In this document: positions 35,103-46,784 of the stretch, piece after piece
How positions within the stretch are numbered: position 1 is the stretch's first letter
Layout of the letters: every line of letters starts with the position of its first letter
Source: Lamellibrachia satsuma
Lineage: Eukaryota; Annelida; Polychaeta; Sabellida; Siboglinidae
Length of the DNA: 64,000 bases
Direction: 5' to 3'
Assembly: GCA_033239005.1 (NCBI GenBank)
Contig: BSQZ01000038.1
Coordinates: 2,136,001 to 2,200,000, forward strand
Made by a program: the position numbers and the translations under genes
The notes under the pieces: model-generated
The model's database searches: none
Told to the model about the DNA's origin: nothing
The model's input: only the letters and a program-made list of their open reading frames with translations

Positions 35103-35318
35103 AAAGCAAGAACAACTTCTCTACCATTGATGCAAAATTAAAAGGAAGACCAACAAGTATACTTATACGGTACACGTGTGTCGACGACGCCACCAACCGA
35201 ATCTACGATGTGTCAGATACTGTACTTGACTTGCTTAAACGTTGACACGTTGGTTGGGCGGGATGCTTACTCCAGTGACACAATCCGCAAAGCAAGTATC
35301 GAGCTAAATAACATATAA
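35103..35318 (-). pseudogene. Broken copy 1 of the cationic-peptide mature exon
   Basis: Read on the minus strand, an intact acceptor (TGTTATTTAG) is followed by an exon opening ARYLLCGLCHW, keeping the CGLCHW motif and the third Cys. It has lost one T (TTTTAAGC to TTTAAGC), shifting the frame, and stops before the last two Cys. Homology continues past the exon into the flanking intron (GTATAAGTATAC, then ATGGTAGAGAAG) and upstream CA-rich DNA. No signal-peptide exon is nearby. Confidence 0.75.
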
Positions 35319-35708
35319 GTAGGCCTACATCAATGAAGCTATCTGTGGTGTGGACAGACTTACACGAATGAGCGTGCGTCCGTATGTACGTGCGTGCGTA
35401 CAAATAATCCATGTATAACGAGCATCGGCCTACTAGTCGCAACAGCACCGCAAAGGACACGCACGATATGGACTTATCTTGGCAAATTGCTTGGAAAGCA
35501 GTCGATACAGTGTCGTATGTAGAGGGGCAATTGGCAATGCCCCCTTCTCTTTGGCTTCAATATGTTTCGTATGTAACCTGTTTACAAACATTTATCTCCA
35601 GTAATCATGTAATTTTTTTTTTAACAACCCCATTGAGTCATAATGATAATTTTGGTATACGAAGTTGCGAATTTCCAAAATATCGGACTGTCTGACAAGC
35701 CGGGAATG

Positions 35709-36065
<357 letters not shown>

Positions 36066-36069
36066 ATAT

Positions 36070-36604
36070 CTAATTAGTACTGTATATGTATGAATATATG
36101 AAGAAGACTGGGTGCTGTACAGCATAAACTATGTGCATCCAGTGGGTTCATGCCGTGCAGCAGCATGAATGTCACTGGCCCAAGTCTGCGTCACTGTATC
36201 GTGTGTCAACTGATAAGGGCTCAGTGGTCTTGTTTAAACGGGTGTTCTATTTATGTATGTGCGGGCATCACACATAGAGGAGTTTCAGAAGAGCTGGAGG
36301 TATGTGATTTTTACTAAACTTGGTCAGCATATCAATGAGATGATGGCAGTTGCTGTGAAACATTTTAAGAATTGTTGATAGTCACGTTTTCTTATAATCA
36401 GACAAATCGTTAACATGGCCACCAATGCAATTTTATACTGTGGTCTGCCCCTGCAACGAGGACAGCTATTTCGGGACAGTGAGGGAAGCACGTCACGACC
36501 GTTGACCAATCCCGTTCGCGCGTCACTGACAAGAACGGCGCGACGCAATGGGGTGACTGACCAATCCCATGCGGGCTTCACTGACATGGATGGCGCTTTA
36601 TACT
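36070..36604. other. Stretch without a gene
   Basis: 36300-36420 resembles part of the intron at 14220-14350. 36475-36600 has repeated GACCAATCCC(G/A)T(T/G)CG-type blocks and a small hairpin GGCGCTTTATACTATGAAGCGCC just before the right arm. Confidence 0.5.
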
Positions 36605-38730
36605 ATGAAGCGCCAGTGTTTCCATTTTTACTTCAATTGATGTTTGATCAAACATTAAATGCTTTTATAGTTTGTCTGATGATTTCACACAAAACCTAAA
36701 TGCAAAAGTTGCACAAACGGCCTAGCACGTTGCAGTAGGTCTACTTTTTCTCAAACTTTTATTTGAAATTATATGAGCGAATAAATCTAATGGAGGAAAT
36801 AACTTTAATTAAAATGACGACTGAAATAATGTAAGCTTAATGACAGGATTTGATATTCATCTGCAAAGTCGATATCACAAATAGCTTACTTGATGAAATC
36901 AGTGTTATCATTTCCTGACCAAGGGGCTTTTCAAACTTTGGTGATGGACTCATGAGCCAGTTAGACGTAGCTCCTAACCCCTGCCCAAATAAGGTAACCT
37001 GAGAGAGAAAAAGGAAATATTTAAAACTATATTTGCACAGTCATCTGTAATACAAAAATGTAAACGTATTAACTTGCATGATACGACCCTCTCAGACATT
37101 GGTAAACTGGTGCAATACATGTGCCAAGAGAAAGAATCAGGAGGAAGGAGATTATCCGGCTGGATATGAAATTAAGGAAGGATTGTAGTGCATACGTATT
37201 GAAAATATGAAGGTTTCAAGGGCTGCCTGATATAAACATACACATTAACATAAACAAATAAAAATTTATCTCTGACTTGTATTACCTACCTTTAAGTGTC
37301 TTCAAGTCTTCATGTCTATACTGCTAAAAATTAATAATTTACTATCGTGCAGTTTGTAACGTCATATCCCAAGGTGGGGTGATCTAAACCGTTTGTATGT
37401 AAATAACTGTGTGCAGTTCATGGTTAAAATGTACGTTGATGATGACTTAATAACTTCTGAAATGCTTCTGCCGTTGGTGCCGTGGCTGCTTCCTGGGTGA
37501 GGGAATTCCACATTGGGATAGAGCGAACATAGAATGAGTGCTGGTAGATGCTAGTAGTACCTTATAGCTTTTCAAACCTCAACGAATATCCACCTATGGT
37601 CTACTTCTGCATCCGGTTGCGCGCGCATCCAATCAGGTGACTTCGACGACCAATGGGACGAATTCTGGGTAACACGAGCGCCTCCTAGCGGAGAGTAACT
37701 AATCGGAGAGCAACCGTAGTGCATTGCAAACCAATTTATTTTCCAAACAATATTCATATAATTGCTTGATTTTTTTTATACCAAACATGCCATAACTTTG
37801 TAAGAAAATTGAAAATTGTGTCAGTTTTAACAGGATATGTTGGGTAAATTCCAGACGCACTTTGACACATTTCAATCCATCTGCCACGATTTTGCCCATC
37901 CGTGGAGTTTGTTCAGGTCAGATTCAAGTGCCAAGTGGTCAGCCGAGGTTTGAATTTCACAGTAAACGATACTATCGTCAGCAAACAGGCGCATTTGTGA
38001 ATTCACTCCGATGATGTCGTTAATGTACAACAAAAAGAACATTGGTCCCAACACTTTTCCTTTTGGAACTCCAGTTGTCGACAACTTTTTGAATGCGAGA
38101 ACCGAAACACGCGCTGATTCAGGCATTAGTCTTTCTGTTGATTCCGCAGAAACGGATTTTGTGGAGAAGTTTTATGTGAGACACTTTATCGAAGGCTTTA
38201 CTGAAGTCCAGAAAAAAATACCTATATCTGGTTCTTTCTGTTGATAGAATACGCCAATTAATGTATAGTACTAACGAGAGGTGTATCACAAGAAATACCC
38301 TTTCGGAAGCCATGTTGATTAGGGTTTAGGATGTTGTTGTAATCAATGTGCCGACCGATCTGGCTGCACACAATATGTTCCATTATTTTGCATGTAATGC
38401 ATGTTAGGGAAACCGGTCTGTAATTAGACGGTGTGGACTTATCACCTTTCTTGTAAATCGCCGATACACGTGCGGTTGACCAATCAGATGGAACGGTGCC
38501 TTCATCGTGCGATTGCTGGAAGATGTAGGATAGCACACCAGAGATCTCCTTGGCGGTCTGTAAGCTGCGGCTGTAGGAGTATGAATACATCTTACAGCTG
38601 CAATCAGTCATTCTTAGACTTTGACTTTTATTAACCATTCTCCATATGTCAACGAGAAAAGAAGGTAACTTATGACATAAGAAACAATTTGCCTGACAGT
38701 AACCATGGTAAACAGATATTATCAGAAAAT
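36605..38730 (-). repeat. Right arm of the large inverted repeat
   Basis: Reverse counterpart of 29328-31445; begins with the same AAAATGGAAACAC and TGTTTGATCAAACA boundary. 37550-37850 is unrelated to the left arm and may be a separate insertion replacing the LINE A connection region. Confidence 0.85.
37400..38640 (-). mobile_element. LINE A (jockey-like), copy 3
   Basis: Minus-strand frames: 38761-38258 (TVPSDWSTARVSAIYKKGDK, NYRPVSLTC, QHGFRKGISCDTP), 38313-38119 (FLDFSKAFDKVSHIKLLHKI, the intact palm motif) and 38126-37872 (GVPKGKVLGPMFFLLYINDI, LFADDSIVYCE, WAKSWQMD). These are separated by frameshifts, then interrupted at 37850. The C-terminal SFYVRSIPMWNS-like block follows near 37500. 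Dead, but it retains better-preserved motifs than copies 1 and 2. Confidence 0.85.
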
Positions 38731-39480
38731 GCTGATATATATAATATATTATATTGTGCAATCATGCAGTTTGGCTGAACAATATTTTCGTAATAAAATA
38801 TAATTTTACAAAGGCAATTATGTGGCATAACTCACATTACACCATGTGTCCGTGCTGCTGATAAAATGTAGGCGTGTTTAGCCTAACTAAAAAGCACAAA
38901 AGTGCACATAGCGACTGTTCCACCACTTACAGATTATTACTGCAATAACAATGCGCATTTAATCAACTTGTTTACCATGTCATTTAAGATCATGCAATCT
39001 ACATTTAACTAGGTTCTCTTCATGTGCGGATTAATGGCAGACGGTTCGCGTTAAGTGACGTAAAAAAAGAAAGTAGTTTTTTGTCCCCGACCGCTTCCTT
39101 TTTTACATATGTAAATATATGTTTTTTGATTGATATGTAAATGATGCGTAAATGGCTCGGCCATCGAAACATAGAGTTTAAATAAGTTTGAGTGAAAAGT
39201 AAATTATCAATCAATCAAACAGTTCGAAAGGCAGACGCTGTCATGTATGTTCGCAGAATTTACCATTGGCTAATTCGACGAGGGAGAAGCCATAGCCGAG
39301 CAATACCAAACAGTACTATAGTAGCAATGCCGTCACGTATCATTATCTAGACGCATTAATAACCCATATCGAGACATTATTTTCTATTCAATAGGACTAG
39401 TTTTAGTGAATAATAAATTGAAGGGTGTACAAGTAGTGATTGTAAGTAAGAGTAACGCTTTTATTATAACAAACTGGAAC
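38731..39480. other. Spacer with a short repeat P fragment
   Basis: 38985-39062 matches about 1560-1630 of repeat P (GTGCGGATTAATGGCAGACG). The rest has no recognised content. Confidence 0.6.
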
Positions 39481-39484
39481 TTTG

Positions 39485-39800
39485 CATCAAACATCGTTTC
39501 ACTCCGATGAAGCGGAACATTTCAGTCTCAATGACCCCTCACCCAATAAAAAAATTATGAAAAGCGAAACCGAAAAATGTCTGATGAATTTCAGTCTGAA
39601 CAACCCCAAAAACAATGTGTCTGAAGAAGCGAAACTCTCAGCGGCCCAAAACATTTCTCACGAAATGGATCTCTTCAGTATCATCCACCCCAAAAATAAT
39701 GCGTGAAGAAGTGGAACTGCTAAGTGTCAGAGGTCGTCAAAATCGTGTCTTACGAAGCGAAACTCTAATCTCAGTGGCCCCGTAACATTGTGTGAACGCA
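39485..39800. repeat. Degenerate tandem repeat with GAAGCGGAAC / TTTCAGT / ACCCC blocks
   Basis: About five loose units of roughly 60 bp (GAAGCGAAACTCTCAG, CATCCACCCCAAAAATAAT and similar). Related text appears at 44085-44185. A 74-codon frame (39482-39706) is part of the repeat and shows 9-residue periodicity in FSLN and P-KN motifs; I do not regard it as a gene. Confidence 0.6.
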
Positions 39801-40429
39801 TTTGCTATATGTTGGAGATGCAGGTATCGTTGGCATTAAAACAGTTTCGATCGGGTAACAATTCTTACCGCAATCTTGAAATATGCTGTTTTTCCTACAA
39901 CTAGCCGTGCCGTAAAGCACAATTTACCAACACTGTTGCCTGTCAGTCACAGCTGCACAGAATACTTCAACCATCTTAAACGTCACAGGTGAAAAACATT
40001 TTGTTTTTTTGCTGAAGTTCAGTGATTCAGGAGGAGGATATGAGGCAAGAGGTGAAAGCTAATCTTCCAGGCGATCTTCGAAGATGGATCCACACACGCG
40101 GATTGTATGCCCCGAACTATGAGTCAAAACCCAGTATTGTGAGAAAGCAAGTCTTGTAAGACAACTGAACAGATTAGGCAATCGCCACTGGATAGTGACT
40201 GCAGCAAACGTTTTGTACTACATTCGATACCATAACACTTTGCTGCGCGACAGGGCTTCCCCAACAAATGACGTATTACGTAGAATCGCGTAATAACATG
40301 GCGACTGGAGCGTAAAACGTTACCTACCAATAACAAACAGTCTACGCAACCAAGTGACCACGACGCCGCATAACAACGATCTTACGCAAGTAGTGTGAGC
40401 CATATACTTAATACTTACTTACTTATGTC
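39801..40429. other. Stretch without a recognised gene
   Basis: No domain, repeat family or splice pattern I can support. Confidence 0.45.
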
Positions 40430-40960
40430 TTCCATGTAATGTGGCGACGTGATGATTTCGCTCAAGTGCTTTCGTGTCTTTCTTTAGGATGTTTTGCAGA
40501 GTTGTTCTTGGTCGACCTCTTCTCCGAGGGCCATCGGTCTTCCAGAGCAGGACTTAGTTGGCTACGTCATCAAGACGCATCACATGACCTGCCAGACGAA
40601 GACGTTGTTGTCTCACGATAGTGGTGATCCGTGGAAGGGAGCAGTACTGTTCTTGGTTGGTCATGTGATTGCGCCACTTGTTTAGAGTTTTCCGCAGAAT
40701 TCTTGTGTAAGTGCCGTGCAGAGCATGTTCTACTGTTTGTGTTAACGACCATGAATCGCTTCCATATATCAAAATCGGTTCGACCGGCGTCCTGAAAATC
40801 TTCTGTTTGGTGAGTCTGCAGATGGGTGCTCTCCAAATTTTGTCAAGGGCGTGAACTGCTGTCCATGTCTGCGCTTTCCTATACTGAATGCCATGTTGTG
40901 GGTGTGTGTAAGATCCGAAATATTTAAAATCCTCTACTTTCTTTCCGCTCTGAACGGTAG
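40430..40960 (-). mobile_element. LINE fragment: reverse transcriptase C-terminal region
   Basis: Minus strand: YTHPQHGIQYRKAQTW, then ILIYGSDSWSLTQTVEHALHG and RQQRLRLAGHVMRL, a W/RRLRxAGH type C-terminus found in invertebrate LINEs, followed by GPRRRGRP. Frames shift at 40770. It is a 3' fragment only. Confidence 0.7.
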
Positions 40961-41275
40961 GGTGGCCGTTGAGCCGTTGTACACGGCATGCCCACCGGGC
41001 AACCGCGCCCTACGATATGGCCACCGGGGAGCCGCTTTCGACGTTATGGCCACCGGGGTGCCGATCTATACGGCATGCCTTACGGGAGTCGACCTATACG
41101 GTATGGTCACCTGGGAGTCGCTTTCTACGGTAGGCCTACCGCGGAGCCGGTCTCTACTGTTGGGCCACCGGGGAGTCATTATCTACGTTGTGGCCACTGG
41201 GGAGCCCTTCTCTACCATATGGCCACCGGGGAGCCACTCTTTACGCCATAGCCACACGAGAGAGCCGCTCTAAAG
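40960..41275. repeat. About 29-bp minisatellite S, array 2
   Basis: About 10 to 11 units of the CCACCGGGGAGCCGCT / CTACGGTATGG type, reverse complement of array 1. Long frames across it arise from the unit. Confidence 0.9.
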
Positions 41276-41279
41276 AGAG

Positions 41280-41690
41280 AACGCGTGCGTAAGTGTGATA
41301 AAATACATAGGGTAAGTGGCGCCACAAAAGGAAAACATATTAGTTGAAAAATTATAATTATGATATTTTGGTATTTGCTAAAAGCATGGTATGAGTGAAT
41401 CACCGCCCTTTAGCACCCTACCGCGTAAAAACTGGTTGAGAAAACAAGAAAAACAGTAGAACAACTCGTATACAGACGTCAGAATCGCTATTGATATACA
41501 TATTATCATTTTAGCTAGACTTGTGATATGTAGATTGAGTGGTTATCGTTGACCAACCTCACAATTACTTAACGCAAGGAATTAAGGGAGATAAGTTAAG
41601 CTTCAGTTGCGTTTCACAAAGCTATTAGTTTCAGTTTCAGTTTCAGTGACCTGGTCCCGTCATTTCAGACAAACAAATGCTATGCCTTTC
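41280..41690. repeat. Reverse fragments of segmental repeat P
   Basis: Corresponds to the reverse of 2400-2450 and 1385-1530 of copy 1 (GAATCACCGCCCTTTAGCAC, AGACAAACAAATGCTATGCC), with rearrangement and a TTTCAG trinucleotide expansion near 41630. Confidence 0.75.
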
Positions 41691-42090
41691 CTGGAATCAT
41701 TTTAGTTGCTCTTCGTTTTATTCTTTCTAGCTTGTCTATGTCATTCTAACGATACGGCCTCCATGCTTGTCTACAATATTCCAAATGTGGTCTAACTATT
41801 GCTTTGTACAGGGGTACAATTAACTGTTTCTCCTTATACGCAATAGTTCTCCTAACTAGCCCTATAATTTTATTTCCTTTCGAAGCAGCAATCCCACATT
41901 GCTCTGAAACGTTCATGTCAGCACTAAATGTTGCATCTAAATCCTTTTCTTGTGTGGTTCTACCTAGTACAGCATCCCCCATTTTATATTCTTGGTCCAT
42001 ACTTCCATGTCCTATGTGTATGCATTTACACTTCCCAAAATTGAATAACATTTGCCATTTTTCTGATCATTTAACTAATTTATCTAGATA
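41690..42090 (-). mobile_element. LINE C-related fragment (CR1/L2-like)
   Basis: Minus strand frame 42051-41746: FNFGKCKCIHIGHGSMDQEY, EKDLDATFSADMNVSEQCGI and IVPLYKAIVRPHLEYCRQAW, then ERIKRRATKMI. Same domain as at 8721-8350 but clearly diverged, so a separate subfamily. Confidence 0.8.
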
Positions 42091-42849
42091 TTCTAACTGC
42101 TGTTAAACTAGACTAAACTAGAAACATCTAGCTACCTCTGTAACGTACTAGCTACCTCTGTAACGTACTGGGAGTACGTTAAGGTGTGAGTAGAGGTAGG
42201 CGCCTACCCTGAAATCAACGTAATGAAGCCTTAAAGTGTAAAGCTTCATTGAAATCAACTTGACCCGCGTTAAATGATTGGGATGTCCTGTGCAAAAACT
42301 GTAAATATCTAACACAGCAACAGCTACGTCATCAGCAAAATTAGCAAAATACTGTGCTCTGGTCATAACACGAGATTTGTTTACTATCCAAATATAAAAC
42401 TTGCAGGAATATCACAAATTGATATCTCCATCTACACTATAAAGTAGCGAATGTCTGTCTGTCTCTGTCTGTTTGTATGTCTGTCTGTCTGTCTATTCCC
42501 TAGTCGCTCTGTTAGTTTCGCATGTATGGCGCTGACATTTTTAAGCGTGCCCGAGGCCCATGGGGATAGTTCGTACATAAACAAATTCCCCCGCGTAGTG
42601 AGGATATCACGAAGGAACTTGTGTAGACGTTTGATGTAGACTACGTAACTCGGAACAATAAACGTTCGTAATTACGTACAATGGTTAGCAACGCTGTGCA
42701 TGTTTTCTACGATTGTTCAGAATTACAAGTTGTACGTGAAACGTCCAAATAAATTCCTTCGTACGGTACGAACGCTTCGTGAAACCGGCAGTTGGGACAT
42801 GAAGTTGTCATTGCCATTGGCACTGCCCTGCCATGACTTGTCATTGCAA
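42091..42849. other. Spacer with a CTGT microsatellite
   Basis: A TAGCTACCTCTGTAACGTAC direct repeat at about 42129-42170 and (CTGT)n at 42456-42496. No gene recognised. Confidence 0.6.
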
Positions 42850-43310
42850 GGAATCATAAGCTCTTGCAGCGGCTGATTTTCTCTTGTGTAACCGGGCGCG
42901 TTGCGGGGATCCACGGTTCGGTCGAAAGATGGCATGTAGGTTGGGAAGATTTAGCTCCAAATCTTTGTTGAACTGTCGCAGGACTATATCAGTCAGCACC
43001 TTGTATGCGTGGTTCAGAAGACAAATCGCGCGGTACCTTCCGATATCACCTTCCTTGAAATTCATGGAGAATGTTCCCCGCGTTACTGCTTCCGTCACTA
43101 GGCCCTTTCTCTTAATTCCACTTTTGGGAGATGTTCTCGTACAGATAACAGCGGGCGGTGTCAGAGTGCTGGTAGACTTCTGCCGGCAGGTTTGGACACT
43201 CCCGAAATCGCAGAGAATTTAGCGCCAGGCCGTCGGTGGCATAGCGCCGGTGTTGTGCGAGTAGACGGGAGTATCGACTGAGGCGAACTTGGTCTGTACG
43301 AAACCCTGTC
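42850..43310 (-). mobile_element. Non-LTR retrotransposon RT fragment
   Basis: Minus strand: LPAEVYQHSDTARCYLYENI (43312-43112), then after a frameshift FKEGDIGRYRAICLLNHAYK, VLTDIVLRQF and LPNLHAIFRPNRG. This is the IPKKGDxxxxxNYRGIxLLNxxYKVL to QAGFRPxRG segment of an RTE-like or R2/NeSL-like RT. No catalytic box remains. Confidence 0.7.
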
Positions 43311-43684
43311 ATGCGGTTAGAAGTTGCATGGGGAGCCCTGCCCTAGCTCATTCGACCACCTTTCGTACGAGGGATGAGTTTAAAAGAAATCGATGTACGC
43401 TCTTCCATCTTCATGGCTTGACCTGCTGATGCAACGGTAGATATAACACAGCTGCTCAGTTGAAGCAGCCGACATGTAGTCGCAGTGTCTCGTCGTGCAG
43501 ACATCGTTATAACGGTCGTCGGCTCCGACGGGTCATTGTCGCGCCCGTTCAGACGTCAGTTTTCGTTCAAACTCGTGTGCAGCCTCTACTGATTCAACAT
43601 TCGGTTCAAACATCGGAGATCCGACCCATCGGTCCAACCATCGGAGATCCGACCCTGCGGTCCAACCAAAAGAAAGCCACCGGA

Positions 43685-44050
43685 AATCTGCACTCTACGG
43701 TATAGCCACCAGGGAGTGGCTCTCTACGGCATGGCCACCGGGGAGCCGCTCCTTACAGTATGGCCACCAGGGAGCCACGCTCTACCGTGTTACCACCAGA
43801 TAATCGTTCTTTATGGTATGGACAACGGGAGACGCTCCCTATTGTATGACCATCGGGGAGCCGCTATCTACTGTATGGCCACCGGGGAGCCGCTCCCTAC
43901 GGTATGGCCACCGAGGAGCCGATCTTGGCGGTATAGCCACCAGAAGCCGCTCCCTACGGTATGACCACGGGCGAGTCGCTTTCTGCGGTATGGCCACCGA
44001 GAAGCCGCTCTCAACGGTTCAGCCAACGGGGAGCCGCTATGCACAGCAAT
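43685..44050. repeat. About 29-bp minisatellite S, array 3
   Basis: About 12 units of GCCACCGGGGAGCCGCTCCC plus TACGGTATG, followed by the CAGTACGTACTCTCAACA preamble in reverse at 44050-44080. Preceded by CATCGGAGATCCGACCC repeats at 43609-43660. Confidence 0.9.
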
Positions 44051-44254
44051 GCTAGCAGGGACAGTTGTTGAGAGTACGTACTGTCTGACGAAGCGGAACT
44101 TTTAAATTTCAGCGACCACCCCACACAAAAATTGTCCAACAAAGTGTGACGTTTCTTTTTTGACGAAGCAGAACTGTTTTGTCAAAGCGCGGGTGTGGGG
44201 CGCAACCAAACAACGCACCCCCAATCTAAGGGCCTGAGCTTTAAAAAAATCCAC

Positions 44255-44340
44255 CATTTATTTATTGACTTGACAAAAGCATTCGAGAGCATATGACACG
44301 CTGCTTTGTGTAATATTATAAGACAAAATGCAGCATTCGT
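44255..44340 (+). mobile_element. Tiny RT palm remnant
   Basis: HHLFIDLTKAFESI reads as the FxDxxKAFD palm motif. Nothing else of the element is left. Weak evidence because of length. Confidence 0.35.
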
Positions 44341-44584
44341 CGACTGGTCATGTTAGAAGTCCTTGCAGTGTCCTCTCGATTACATACGACAATTCTTGTC
44401 AAGCAATTTGCCAAGATAAGTCCGTACCGTGCGCATAGTGTCCTTGGTGGTGCTGTCGCGACGAGTAGGCCTAAGCTCGTTATATATGGATCGTTTTTAC
44501 GCACGCACATACAGACGCACGCACGGTCATTCGTGTAAGCCTGTTCACACCATCACTGATGTAGGCCTATTATATGTTATTTAG

Positions 44585-44795
44585 TTTGAGACTTGCTTTA
44601 CGGATTGTGTCACTGGCGTAGGCATCCCGCCCAACCAGCGTGTCAACGTTTTAAGCAAGTCAAGTACAGTATATGACACATCGTAGATTCGGTTGGTGAC
44701 GTCGTCGACAAACGTGTACCGTATAAGTATAGGTGTTGATCTTTCGTTTAATTTTGCCTCAATGGTAGAGAAATCGTTCTTGCTTGTGATATTGC
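44585..44795 (+). pseudogene. Broken copy 2 of the cationic-peptide mature exon
   Basis: An acceptor TTATTTAG is followed by a copy of exon 15252-15385. The second codon (CGA in the gene) is TGA, the first Cys is Tyr, the GLCHW motif and third Cys remain, and the frame is lost before the last two Cys. Flanking intron text (GTATAAGTATAGG, ATGGTAGAGAAATCGTTC) matches the gene and the 35103 copy. It is closer to the 35103 copy than to the gene. Confidence 0.75.
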
Positions 44796-46009
44796 ACTCC
44801 ATACAGCTTTCGCTCCACCAATTCAGCGGTACGCGGACAATTCAAAACGGTTACGTAAGCATTTGTTGCCAAAAAGTAAGTATTTTGTCTTGGCGTAAAA
44901 CAAGCCAAAACAATTTTCATTAAAAAAATTGTCTGCCAGTTATATATTACAGTGTATATTGATGATGGTTCTGCAAGAATTATAATGATATATTTGTTCA
45001 GTAAGGAATTGCATTGATCATACATTTGCTAACATTTGTTCAAAATAACCTGCAGTGTCTCACAAAAGTGACGCGAATAAATTGTGCAATATCAAATCAA
45101 ACAAATAGTGTTCATTTGGAAAAAAATATGAAAAGTAAGCATTATCTCCGCTACTGATTTTTACTTAAAAAAATCAACTTTGATGAAGCCTACAGAAGTA
45201 GTGGCTGTACTTATGATAACAGCGTTTGTTTTTGATGAAAGCAAAGATAAATCTCATTTAATAAAGTAAGTTATTCTGGTTATTCAAATTATGTTTTGTT
45301 TTCTTCATACGCGGTACAAAAACGTAACGGAGATTGTTCAAATTCGTGCCACTATTTGATCCACCGCAGCGAAAAACGTAACATCCACCAGTCTTTCATA
45401 TTTGACCGAAATTTGTGTTAAAATGTCCAAATTAAAAAATAACGTTTATTATTTTCTTATCCTTCATGGTTTTCTTGCACAAGAGCTGCAACAACTATTA
45501 AGGGCGAGAAGAACAGTTTTTGCCGTTTTAGCCATTTAAATGTAAATATCTCACAACATTTTCTTGCCAGATATGAAATACTATAATGCCTTAGGTAGGT
45601 AAACACATGTGCTAGTCAAATGAATAAGTTTAGCAAAAAACAATTGATTATACAGGATACGTTATTGCAAGAAACAAAAATGTTACACTTTTTTGCGATA
45701 TTAGCCGATTTTCGCCAGATGCTGTTTTGGTTGCAACGCGTGCATTCACGTCAAAATGAACTTGCACATTCCACTAAATATAGAACTTCCCTATATACTT
45801 CCCTTTTATGGCTACACACCAGGGCCATTTTCGAAAATACGTAAATTGAAGAAGACACGCCAATTTTCTAAAGAAAAGTGCCGAAAACACAAATTGACTC
45901 ACCGTTTTGGAATCGCGCCGAGCTGGCATGTACGACGTTGGATCTTGTCCCCTTGCAAGTCTTTAAACACTACTACCGTTAGTTTGACTGCAGGCATATC
46001 AGGATCGCA
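44796..46009. other. Stretch without a recognised gene
   Basis: AT-rich with AAAACGTAAC blocks at 45320 and 45370. A frame at 45756-46016 is not supported by any domain or splice site. Confidence 0.45.
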
Positions 46010-46330
46010 GTGGTAGTGGGGCCAACTTTGGTCGAGGGACCCACGTTACCCTCCTTTCCCCTACACACGGTGATGACCGTTGGCAGTCGGTACGGCGGGG
46101 CCAGAGCTTTGCAGCAATGTAGCTGGAAGTCGAGGCAGCGACGTGTGCCCGAAGACGACGAAAACGATTTATCTTATTCCCACTGCACTCTACGTTACGC
46201 AATCGCCGTTGACGAATCGCACTTTAAGACGGGTCTTTTGCATCGCGTCGTGGATCGTCGAGGCAGCTTCCGGTTACGATGTCTGTTTACGTATGAGCTC
46301 CGCTGTTTAGTTAATTTTTGGCTGTTTACA
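46010..46330 (-). repeat. Repeat R, uninterrupted copy (empty site of the TTAA element)
   Basis: Read in reverse, it runs through CGATCCACGACGCGATG, AAAAGACCCGTC, TTAA (46224-46227), AGTGCG, then GGCGATTGCGTAACG and CACGTCGCTGCCTCGACTTC. It therefore joins without a gap the two sequences that flank 20949-28533. Confidence 0.8.
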
Positions 46331-46699
46331 GTGAAGAAAGGGAGTTTTTCATCCTAATCATATTATTCTAGTAATTATAACACCGTGATGTTTAGATGTA
46401 AATTCTGAGCTGATGCGATAAATCCAATCTTAAACTATTCATCGACCCATTCGAAATTTCCCGCCAAAATGTTCATTCTTCCGGTTAGATGCACAATGTA
46501 AACAACACAGATATTTAAGGCTAGACAAAATTTAGCAATAAATTAGGTAGAGCTGCTCTCCAAACCTGATTCATCTGTATACTAACAGCCAATTTCAACC
46601 AAAGCGTCTTTTACCCAGAGTAGTCCTGGAACAGAATTATGCTTTCTGGTCGAGCACTGCACACTGTCACGACACTAGTCACAACGCCTTGCCCTTCGA
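46331..46699. other. Spacer, possibly 5' region of LINE E
   Basis: No gene; LINE E probably starts somewhere here. Confidence 0.4.
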
Positions 46700-46784
46700 A
46701 GCCCCTGCGCGTACTCTTAGTACAACAGCACGCATATGGTCAGTGTTACATACATGGAACTAAATTTTTTCTGGAATTACTGGA

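Noticed and set aside
45756..46016. 86-codon frame rich in Lys/Arg
   Set aside because: No domain, no splice or promoter signals, and it runs into repeat R.
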